A DNA stretch of 64,000 bases, from positions 21,779,102-21,843,101 of the forward strand of contig OY755039.1 in assembly GCA_963576565.1 (NCBI GenBank), in the 5' to 3' direction. A program made the translations under genes and the position numbers. How positions within the stretch are numbered: the first letter of the stretch is position 1; each line of letters starts with the position of its first letter. A model generated the notes under the pieces. The model did not search any database and was not told where the DNA came from. It saw only the letters and a program-made list of their open reading frames with translations. Positions 55,459 to 64,000 of the stretch are shown one piece after another. Source of the stretch: Aspidapion aeneum. Lineage: Eukaryota > Arthropoda > Insecta > Coleoptera > Brentidae.

Positions 55459-56029
55459 CAAATTAAGGTTTATCAGAAGGTAAAGTTTATTTATATGAGC
55501 ACTGTTCAATAAATTATGATCTAAAATCTCTTCATAAGGTCACTACACAAATTTTTTAAAAGTTTATTTACTTTTTTAGTAGTTACCTACTATCATCTTT
55601 AAAAAATCGGAAAAGAAGTTGAGTTCTATAATTTCAGAAACCGAACAAATTTTTTCTCTGAGCTTGAAGTAAATTTAGCATCTATAGTTAAATAAATCAT
55701 CCAGAGGAGTGAAAGAATGGTGTCCAGTTGTTGTTTGTTTGAGATTTTAAAGTAAAACAAATCGTTTCACAGTACCTCCAAACGCATCACATGGGCTTTT
55801 ACCATGCGTTAGTTTTGTACTTAGTTCTTTTAATGCCCAGTGGCGTATGCAGAAATTTTCCAAGGGGGTTGGGAGAGGGGGCTTGAGTAAAAGCAAAGTC
55901 CTTTCAGAAAAATTCAATCTTTAGGAGAAGTTATTTAATGGCCACTGTTAAACCTGAACCATTTCATTTACCAAAGAAACAAACTAATTAATGTCCGTGT
56001 CTCACCAAAAATGTATTCTTAAAACTAAA
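55459..56029. other. Spacer with a solo hAT-like end
   Basis: CAGTGGCGTATGCAG at 55858, followed by a G-rich stretch, is a hAT MITE left end without a right partner. Otherwise featureless. Confidence 0.4.
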
Positions 56030-56110
56030 AAAAATTTTCCGACAGTGTACGAAGATGGGACTTGAACCCACAAACTAGGATGTCACGCAAAACAGTATGT
56101 GGCTATAAAT
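56030..56110 (-). mobile_element. SINE-like tRNA head remnant
   Basis: The minus strand has GTGGGTTCAAGTCCCA, the same box-B-bearing T-arm-like block as at 39663, preceded by GCGTGACATCCTAGTTT. No complete tRNA fold. Probably an old copy of the same SINE superfamily. Confidence 0.45.
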
Positions 56111-56685
56111 AAGATCCCCTGACGATGATTTTTATACATAATTTTTTTCCTTTTGCCACTCAACAAAAAAATTTGATTTTTTACATGCTTTAACCAAATA
56201 GCTTAAAAGTTGATGTTAAAATGACAGACCCAGATTTTTTATTTTACTTTTATTTAGACGATGAATTGTCAAGTAAAACAAGGCACAAGCGAAGTTTTAA
56301 TAGACAGATAGACATGACAATTTTTTTAGTCAATGTTGCCAATTCTGAGGTTTTTGCGGTTTTTCCAATTTTAAAAAATTTATTTTGCTGAAAGCAATAG
56401 ACCTAGAAATGTTTATTTTACCTTGTATGATAGTCAAGCCACTGAGCTTTAATGTGCGTATAGACTTTTTTTTGATGGACCATATTCCGCACCGGTGTAA
56501 ATAATTAAAAATCGAGAAAATCATAAAATTTACTATTTTTTAAAAACTATTTTTGCCATGTCAAAAAAGTGAGGTTAGTTTTTTTTTCTGTATAGGATTA
56601 TCCAACAGACAAAAAGATTATAAAAAATACAATTTTTTTATAATTGTTTTGTATACATAATTAAAATGATTTCTTAGGCTAATTG
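56111..56685. other. No gene seen
   Basis: AT-rich DNA without recognisable features. Confidence 0.4.
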
Positions 56686-56870
56686 TTCTCTCCAGCATAA
56701 AACCCAAATATTTTATGTCATCAACAATATCAATTCAATTCTTTCGCCGTCTATACTTGTGTCTACTTTAGACAAGTTAATCTTTTCATAGAGGTATTGT
56801 TTGCACAGTATCATTGCCATTGTTTTAGATATGTTTAGTTTTAGCTTATTTGTTTAAAAATATTTAGACA
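56686..56870 (-). pseudogene. LINE reverse-transcriptase fragment
   Basis: The minus strand reads NKLKLNISKTMAMILCKQ and then IDGERIELI, matching the segment after the catalytic aspartates in CR1/Jockey-type LINEs (LNxSKTK...I). It is broken by a stop. Short and old. Confidence 0.55.
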
Positions 56871-57360
56871 TAGCTGCAAGTTCAGTATTTAGTATTTATT
56901 TGTACAACTGCAGTATCCTAATACAATAAATACAAATAAAAAATAAATAAAAGTAGTACCTATTTGTTGGGTTCGATGCAAAGAAATGAAATGCGAGAAT
57001 ATTTTTGGTTCGATGGCAACAATTGGTGAAATGACGTCAGCTAAAACAAAAGATCTTGAGCTTTCAATAATAAATTTCAAAGCTAACTGACTAAACAACG
57101 ACTTCAAAACAAACATCAGTTTTTGTGAGGTTATGTTAATCCACCAAAAAAGGCTCACCGAACCTCAGCATCGATGGGAACTATAGATTCTACCAATTTA
57201 AAGAACGTTTTATTTAAAATGGAAAAAGTTTCAAGAACGCTTTGATTCTACCGGTGAATCCATCGATAACTATAAAAACGCGCCCATGGTAAGTGCGGCC
57301 TAGTACGGTTACTGAATCCTGGAAGCCTGACTGGACCTAAATGTCAACATTGAAAACAAA
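56871..57360. other. No gene seen
   Basis: AT-rich spacer up to the next hAT MITE. Confidence 0.4.
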
Positions 57361-57572
57361 CAGTGGCGTAGCGTGGGGGGGTTGTACCCCCCCCCCCCCC
57401 GCCCCGAGGATACTGGCGCCTTATGGGTGCTCGAAGCGCCCTAAGCTTTTGAGAGGGCGGCAAAGGAAACGAAAGACGTGATGACCTTTTTTTCTTGGTC
57501 GCAAGATTTTTGATGGGCGCCCTTTTTAGCTGTCGCCCCCCCTCCCGCCCCTTCAGGCACGCTACGCCGCTG
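57361..57572. mobile_element. hAT MITE, 212 bp
   Basis: The termini CAGTGGCGTAGCGTG and CACGCTACGCCGCTG are inverted. An exact 8-bp duplication, AAAACAAA, lies at 57353-57360 and 57573-57580. Poly-G and poly-C runs lie near the left end. The minus-strand frame inside is not coding. Confidence 0.92.
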
Positions 57573-58130
57573 AAAACAAACAAAATACATAAGTATGTAG
57601 ATTAGAGGAGCGAAACGAAAGTTAGATCTGGAACAATTAGACTACAAAACAACCAAGACAATTAGACAAATCAAAATGATACTGTGGGATAAATCAATGT
57701 CCAAGGATACTGATAGTGTACTAATAATTTTTGTGGCTCTTGTTTTTTTTATCTTGCCTGAAAATACCTTAATTAAACCCTTAAAAAATGCCAATTTGGC
57801 ACACCCTGAAAATTTCATTTGGTATCGACTGCAAAAATTCTTGAACGCATTTACACACAGATCAAGCATTTCCTGGTTAAATACGCTATGCCATACCGGA
57901 AAATCTACAACAATATGCAAATATGTATTAAACCGAAGTCTCAAACATAAATTTAGCCTTGAAATGACTTCCGCGAACGTCAAGTCTATGGTTAATAGTT
58001 AAATAATATTGGTTTTTCTAATCTTTTTATGGTATTTCTTTTTCTTTCCGCTAATTGAAATTGCGAATACCTGTTATACCTACACAGTGTAGATCTCTTA
58101 AAATATTTAAAAAATATGTTTTTACATATA
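57573..58130. other. Unrecognised open frame of about 108 codons
   Basis: A plus-strand frame at 57676-58002 has a more protein-like composition than most here (IWYRLQKFLNAF, WLNTLCHTGKS), but I recognise no family, splice context or repeat relative. It could be a fragment of an old element. Confidence 0.25.
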
Positions 58131-58360
58131 CGAGGTGTGACAATAATATTATAAGATTGTAAAAAATCTTGTTGTGTGTTTGTTGGAAGCTATTTTAGAA
58201 ATCATCAGAAGAGAGGCTGTTAAGAAGTCTTGCCATTTTTTCCTTAACGTGTTATAATATTTCAAAACGGGTTCGGAAACAGCTTGAGACCGCCCGAGGC
58301 GTGGAGATTTAAAACCTGTTAGTACGGGGGCCAGTCTTAAAATTTAATTGCCACACCTCG
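58131..58360. mobile_element. Mariner-type MITE, 230 bp
   Basis: CGAGGTGTGACAATAATATT at the left mirrors AATTTAATTGCCACACCTCG at the right, with TA on both sides. The CGAGGTGTG start is typical of mariner terminal repeats. No transposase frame. Confidence 0.85.
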
Positions 58361-59403
58361 TATGTAGCAGGGCTAACATCAGTGGGTATTCCAAATTGTT
58401 GTCTACAATCTATAGAAGTGGTGAGCTGTTGGAAAATTCTTAAATTTTAAAAGCGGAGTAATGGAAATAAGTACCTACAAGACGCGAAAAGGAGGACATA
58501 ACCCATAGTAACGAAAAAATTATGGGACCAAAAAGTTTACAAAAACAGAAAAATTTGATTAGTATTTTAAAATCTGCCATTGCCTAACCGAAAAAAGGGA
58601 GAAAAACGAACATGATTTTTAAAAACAATTTCAGTTTAGGCCAATGCAAACGATGTTTATCTGAACTTCTAGTCATGAGAAATGTGCATGTGCATTATAT
58701 TTATTAGGAATACCCTGTAAACTAGAAGAAAGTTTATGGGTTATGTTTTGTTATAAAATTAATATTCAACAAAAGTTTATAGGAACTCGTAAAATGTGCA
58801 CGTAGTTACGTACAACATGTTTAAAAACAATAAAACTGTCTTGATTTAAAATTAACAATAGTCTAACAGTACATATTATGTTCCAATGACTAAAATGAAA
58901 TGTACTATGCATTTTAAAAATCAATTAATTAATAGCACTTGTATTATCGCTAAGAGGTTAATAAAATACTAACCCGCTTAATGTACTTAAAAAAAACAGT
59001 AAATATTAAAAATTAGAAAGTCGAATAATTTTTTTAAAAACTTTAGCTTTTTTGCAGGGTTTGCTCCCTTATAGGGCGAAACTTACCCTTAGGTATTAAA
59101 TAGAAAAAAGGGCCAAGTGGTACCTTGTTAGAAACGTTTATTAATTATTGTCTTTACGTACTAATATTATTTAAAAACTGTATTGATTTTTTAAAAATGA
59201 TTTGCAGTTAAAATATCCTTACCTAGATCCGCCACTGGTTGAAAACTCTGCATATCATTCGGGATCATGTGGTTTATAAAATTCTTTGTTACAATTTTGT
59301 AAGTGTTAAAATTAAAAATTATCAAAAATATTTTTAGATAAAGCCGGAAATGTGCTAATGAGCTGTAAACACCAATAGCCTGGGGTTAACTTAGGTTACA
59401 AAA
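58361..59403. other. No gene seen; solo hAT right end
   Basis: GATCCGCCACTG near 59227 is a hAT-type right terminus without a left partner. The rest is AT-rich and featureless. Confidence 0.4.
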
Positions 59404-60440
59404 ATAAAAAATTCAATCATAACAAAAACATTTCAAGTAAAAAAATTCAAATACGCGAAAATGGTATTCCGTAAAAAGAATTGAGATAAAAGTAAAGCCA
59501 AGTTCTCCAAGACAAATTTCAAAATGAAAGGTTATTACTAGTTTCGAAATGTTTTTTTAAACTTTGCTATTACAGCCAAACTTCTTTATGTTCAATTTAG
59601 CACTGTGCCTAAGATTCATTTGCAGCTGTAATAGCCAAGTTTAGAAAAACATTTCCAAACTTGTCTTTACTTTTATCTCAATTCTTTTTACGGAATACCG
59701 CGTACTTGTTTTTTTTTACATAAAATGTTTTTGTTATGATTTCACTTCTTTTTTAAAGGATTTCGATAATATTTAAATTTGAAAGTAGTAAAATATGTTT
59801 TGAAATGCTTTATTTAAAATTTTGAGGTTTTTAAATTTTTTCCTATGGTTTTATTATATAGCCTTCTAAAGCTCACCTCTCTAGCATTCCTGGAAGTGGG
59901 TAATGTTACTTTTACATAACTTTCCATTTATAGGGACAGGACGTAGATGAAAATTTTGGTGTTTTTAATTTTTTTCTATAGTTTTATTATAGTTCCTATC
60001 AGGCTGCCAAAGCTCAGCTCTCTAGCGCTTCTGGAAGTGGGCAATGTAACTTTTACATAAATTTGCATGTATAGGGGAGGAGAGTAAAATGGAATTTTGG
60101 GGTTTTTTGTTTTTTTCCAAGGGTTTGGTCATAATTTCTATCAGTCTGCCAAATTTCAGCTTTGTAGCATGTCTGGAAGTACAGTAGAATTTTGATGATG
60201 TATACATGAGTGAGTAAGTAAGTAAGTGAGTGGCAATTTCGACGTTTTTTTAAATTTCGTAACTACTTTACTACTCTATGGAAGTCCATGAAACTTGGAG
60301 GGGTTGTTAGCTCTATGACGATCTACGGCTGTGCATAGTTTGAAGTTTGAAGTAGAGTTTTAGATAGGTTAAATATGGGCTGAAATGTTTCTGAAATGGT
60401 ACAGAAGTTTACGCTTGGCGGGACACTGCCGTACAAAATT
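59404..60440 (+). repeat. Dispersed repeat family R, copy 2
   Basis: Matches 23560-24690 from TTCAATCATAACAAAAACAT to GGGACACTGCCGT with small gaps; both keep TAGCATGTCTGGAAGTACAG and the GAGTGAGT-GGCAATTTCGACG block. In this copy GTAAGTAAGTAAGT has expanded. Non-coding. Confidence 0.78.
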
Positions 60441-60559
60441 AGTTCATAATTAACCTCTTTTAATCATTGTTCCAATGTTTACACAGTTAAGGCACAGTGT
60501 AGATATAGGATACCTACACTGTGGTTCAGGTCAATCTAATAATTGTTACAAACATTTTA

Positions 60560-60835
60560 ATGTCAAAATTTAAAATAAAACGGAAACGTCGGTACAAAAA
60601 AATGGGAAAAGATAACACTTGTAATCAGTGCTTCAAAAATTATCTAAACAAGTCAAATGAAAAACAAATACTTGTTGTTAATGTATGTTCTACGTCCTCG
60701 CCTCGTGATAAAAGTAGCTGTAAATTTGAAAATCAAAACACTTGGGGTGAAGATGATAGGTCAAATATATTTGATCAAGAACCTAAGGGCATGAGTGGCC
60801 ATTATTTAGAGACAAATATAACGAATTACAATTGA
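60560..60835 (+). CDS. Hypothetical 91-residue frame
   Basis: From the ATG at 60560 it reads MSKFKIKRKRRYKKMGKDN, then CNQCFKNYL, with a basic N-terminus and a CxxC pair, and stops 3 bases before the hAT element at 60839. I do not recognise it. It may be the start of a degraded transposase, or chance. There is no splice or promoter evidence. Confidence 0.25.
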   Translation: MSKFKIKRKRRYKKMGKDNTCNQCFKNYLNKSNEKQILVVNVCSTSSPRDKSSCKFENQNTWGEDDRSNIFDQEPKGMSGHYLETNITNYN

Positions 60836-60838
60836 TAT

Positions 60839-61803
60839 CAGTGCCGGTTTAAGGACCTAACGGGCCCTAGACACATGCGGTAAGATGGGCCCCCTCCCCC
60901 TTAACAAATCCGTAAAAAAAAAACAAATAGAGTGTGTTTCAGACCACCCGCACAGGCCGATTATTTTAAAAGGGATAATTATTTTTAAACATTTTTAAAT
61001 CACTATCAACGTAGTGAAATGGGCTCTATCTGACGATGTAGGTTTTGAGGTCCTAGCCTCACAGGAAGTGTCAAAATTCCACCCGACGTTGATTTTTTTA
61101 AATGAAATATGCTATTTGTGATTGCGGATTTCAATTCTACTCGGAAAAATTAAAACGTTTTATTCGAAAACTTTTTCCCAAAAATGCTTTTTTAAACCCC
61201 AAAACTGATATTAAATTATTTCGCAGTTATAACCAAGAAAAAAACGGAAGGTAACCAAAATATTTACTTCCCAAACTTTGGCATAACAAGACATTTAAAT
61301 TGAGTTAATTTGTCAGCTCTTGAAGTTTGGTTATTTGTAAATAAAAAAGCTATGGTGTATTCCGTTTTTGTCTTGGTTATAACTGCGAAATAATTTAATA
61401 TCAGTTTTGAGGTTTAAAAAAGCATTTTCGGGAAAAAGTTTTCGAATAAAACATTTTAATTTTTTCGCGTAGAATTGAAATCCGCAATCAGAAATAGCAT
61501 GTTTCATTAAAAAAAATCAACGTCGAAATAATCGGCTTGTGCGGGTGGTCTGAAACACTCTGTAGATTCAGTGGAACAAGTTGAATAGTCAATTCTATTA
61601 AATACCTAGATTTGAATGGTAGATTTCCAAAAAAAAAACCCAAAATTAAAAAGAGTTAATTCTTTTCCATTTATTCTTGCATTTTTTTCCATCACAATCA
61701 ATTTAAAGTTAAATTGAGTTTTTGGACCAGGGCCCTGTGGGCCCCCTTGAGCCTGCGGGTCCTATGGAAGTGCCTAGAGTGCCTATATGGTAAACCGGCG
61801 CTG
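60839..61803. mobile_element. hAT-like element split by a foldback
   Basis: CAGTGCCGGTTTAAGG at the left and GGTAAACCGGCGCTG at the right are inverted repeats of a common hAT type. Inside are G/C-rich GGGCCC stretches near both ends (60868 and 61730). An 8-bp duplication could not be seen. The centre is occupied by a foldback MITE. Confidence 0.7.
60930..61562. mobile_element. Foldback MITE with about 240-bp arms
   Basis: GTTTCAGACCACCCGCAC at the left mirrors GTGCGGGTGGTCTGAAAC at the right. The arms continue through GATTGCGGATTTCAATTCTA and TTATAACCAAGA with their mirrors. TA-like bases lie at both ends. Nested in the 60839 hAT-like element. Confidence 0.8.
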
Positions 61804-62947
61804 ATCATGAAACAAATGCAGTTGACAGAACGATGCGTAGCGAGGTTTGTGCAAGTGTTAGGACAGTTGTTTTTCTACGAGCGTCAGGAAAATAAACCAA
61901 AACACATACACACCACATCACGCAACTGAAAAAAATATACCTAGTTTTTTAACGAAATATAACATCTTACCTTTACACCATAGCAACCAAGGCATTTCAT
62001 AGGAAATATTATTACAGAAACTTCCAGTCGATACAGGTTTTCCAAAATTTGACATTTCTGTGCGGAAAAATTTTCCACACTATTGCGGCAAAGTAGAATT
62101 TTCTGCACTAAAAATAGTGTCAAATCACCTTTTCCACACGTTTGTAGAAAAAATATTTTTTATAGTACGATAAAACCAATATAAACCATGTATAATACAA
62201 ACAAAAAAGCCACGACTTAAAAAACTTACTTTTGTCGAGATGATGAAATTGTGCACTTTTTCCGTTGATTGACCATGATATTGACCACAAATTCGACCTA
62301 AAATTGACCATGAGATCCAACGTCAGTAATAGGTATATTAAGTAGGTTGTACCTATCGTAAAGTGTGTTGTTTCATAAATTTTTTATGTAGTCCTAAAAA
62401 AGCAAAAAAAATTAGCCGTTTAATGCCTGTGTTTCACCAAAACTTTTAACAATTCCTTAATGCTTAAGTATAAAGTGTTTTTTTACAAGTAGTGTACATT
62501 AACCCTTGGCCAGGGTGTCTTATTAATCAACTTATTTACGAACCAATATTTAAGATAGAGTTTTTTTGGCGGAGGAATTTAATTTGATTGATCATTTTAA
62601 TTAACTTTGCACAGGACGCTCTCTGTCGGACTACTAGTTAAAACATATGTTAAAACCTTTACAACTTACCTCACAATTATTCATAAAATAAAATTCCTCG
62701 CCCTAACAACCTTTACTCCCAAAGTTGTATGGAAAAATATTGGTTTGTAGATAAGAAAAAACAACAGTTTTTTACATTCTCTGTATCTCCGTAGAGCCAC
62801 CACCTTCTGGTTGGTAGAGCCTAGAGACCTTGACATATATGGTGAGATACCCTCTACATAGTCGAAGGGTTCGGTTCGGTTGTTGTTCTGTGATTTGAAG
62901 CGGTTAAAACTATAGATTCACTAATTCACAAATTTTCTTTCTTTCAG
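61804..62947. other. Intron-like DNA; GCGG-type repeats
   Basis: At 62055-62150, TGTGCGGAAAAATTTTCC, TTGCGGCAAAGTA and TTTCCACACGTTTGTAGA repeat motifs of 34258-34405. The remainder up to the aop-like exon has no recognised elements and ends in a pyrimidine-rich splice tract. Confidence 0.45.
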
Positions 62948-63186
62948 AAAAGGATGAAATTGGTGCCCAACCCTCTCCCTCCGATCCCGACGTCAACCAC
63001 GGGATCGATGGAGCGTCTAACCCTACCGCTACCGTTCAGTCCCGACCTCTTGTGGAGGTATCCCCTGGGACTGGCCTCCTTTGGGCCACCTTCTTCGCCC
63101 CTGTGGGACTACAAGAGTCAGTTGCCAAGCCAGTTGGCCGCTGACCCGAGGATATGGTCCAGGGAGGATGTGCTTACTTTTTTAAG
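62948..63186 (+). CDS. aop: anterior open/Yan-like exon with the start of a SAM/Pointed domain
   Basis: The exon follows a strong acceptor (TTTTCTTTCTTTCAG) and ends at AAG|GTTGGT; GTAATC 4 bases later is the alternative donor. From the ATG at 62954 it encodes about 77 residues plus two bases: MKLVPNPLPPIPTS, then LPLPFSPDLLWRYP, and from residue 64 DPRIWSREDVLTFLR. The last block is the first helix region of the Pointed domain of Yan (ETV6/TEL orthologue). That protein is a nuclear ETS repressor downstream of receptor tyrosine kinase signalling. The rest of the domain and the ETS domain would lie beyond the window. Codon use is GC-rich compared with the flanks. AAA AGG before the ATG is in frame, so an upstream coding exon cannot be excluded. 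Confidence 0.8.
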
Positions 63187-63659
63187 GTTGGTAATCTCAC
63201 AGTATGTTACATAACGTCACATAACGATCTTGCATTGTCAGTTTTGAAGAATGTAGATTACACGAGTAGTAAGTAAGTAAGTAAGAACTTTTTGCCAACA
63301 ACATCATAAGACATTAATAACATCAATATCCTACAAAAAAGCAACGTCAAGATTTTGAGATCATTTCCTTATACTAGTGAGCAATTAATTAACATGTTAT
63401 TAGTATTATGCTATTAACAGTCTAAAATATATAACAAACCTGATAAAAAGACGAACAATGTAAATTAATAAAACATAGTAAAACTAGTTAAAATGAGTTA
63501 AAAACACCAAAGATAGTGACAGCTCTTTTAAAGGCCTAAAAGTTTTTAATGTTTTTTAAAGTTTGCGTTAGACTCTGAAAGGCCCTCCCGCCTTTGTAAA
63601 AGTGCTATTTTTATAAAATGCTGAAATGTGTCGCGGAGTTCTTAACTCATTTCTAGTCC
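63187..63659. other. Intron start; (AAGT)n
   Basis: Begins with the donor site. A short (AAGT) run lies at about 63266-63285. No elements otherwise. Confidence 0.5.
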
Positions 63660-63960
63660 TTGTCACTATGGGCAGGTCATCTTGGTTTGTTATGTGGAAT
63701 GGAGCTGGCAGGCAGAACCACCCCAGAGTCATCTGCATACTGCATTCCTGACTGGGCCCAGGATCGAACCCTGCGGAACTCCCTTTGTCACCTCATTCCA
63801 TTATCACTACTTTTTCCCTTCGTCCTGTTAGGAAAGATTCAAGAAGTTTTGTGTGACTCCTCGTATTTCATACTCAGCCATTCTATCCAATGTCAGTCTG
63901 TGGTCGATTATGTCGAAGGCCCTAGAGAGGTCGAAGAACAATCCTGATATTTGCTCAATT
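63660..63960 (-). pseudogene. CR1/Jockey-type LINE reverse-transcriptase fragment
   Basis: The minus strand contains LFFDLSRAFDIIDHRL, then EYEIRGV, and in other frames a QGSILGP-like stretch and a following ADD. These are reverse-transcriptase motifs of CR1/Jockey LINEs in the right order. At least two frameshifts and a stop break it. It probably continues past the window edge. Confidence 0.72.
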
Positions 63961-64000
63961 TTTTCACATACATATAGTGTGTTAAAAATTGCTAGTTCTG

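Noticed and set aside
62954..63214. Open frame to the stop at 63214 as a complete 86-residue protein
   Set aside because: The last residues run past a splice donor in the middle of the Pointed domain; the exon most likely ends at 63186 or 63190.
63660..63947. 95-codon plus-strand frame
   Set aside because: It is antisense to LINE reverse-transcriptase motifs on the minus strand.

Overview
The window is AT-rich insect nuclear DNA. It is mostly transposon debris around one recognisable host gene. Near the right end (62948-63186) lies an exon whose protein matches the N-terminal part of the SAM/Pointed domain of the ETS repressor anterior open/Yan. About 22 kb upstream, a GC-rich block (40070-40528) looks like a promoter plus an untranslated first exon ending in a splice donor. 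If the two belong together, 40.5-62.9 kb is a large first intron filled with mobile elements. No rRNA or complete tRNA gene was seen, only tRNA-like SINE heads. An insect with a large repeat-rich genome, perhaps a beetle, would fit, but the order cannot be fixed from this sequence.

Left part (1-10 kb): short hAT-type MITEs with 8-bp target duplications, a Tigger/pogo element with a second one nested in it, a foldback with 31-bp subrepeats, a 2.8-kb foldback containing a MULE-like foldback and a hAT MITE, and a diverged tandem duplication. 10.8-22.5 kb is a five-level nest: mariner, then a LINE (15-bp target duplication), then an element with CAC-starting termini, then a long-armed foldback carrying a cysteine-rich gene fragment, then an intact Ty3/Gypsy retrotransposon. 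The Gypsy LTRs differ at one base and its gag-pol frame of about 1610 codons is open, so it is very young.

Middle (22.5-45 kb): more TA-flanked foldbacks, a TIR element carrying about 3.5 copies of a 501-bp satellite, a second copy of the inner Tigger family, a 675-bp SINE-like element with an 11-bp target duplication, a broken RTE-type LINE, a hammerhead-ribozyme-like motif, and the candidate promoter.

Right part (45-64 kb): a hAT-like element with GC-rich 16-17-bp subterminal repeats and a 5'-truncated LINE with a long open frame inside it, further hAT, Tigger and mariner MITEs, two dispersed repeat families, the aop-like exon, and a CR1/Jockey-type LINE fragment at the edge. Apart from the aop-like exon, the only long credible coding regions belong to retroelements.
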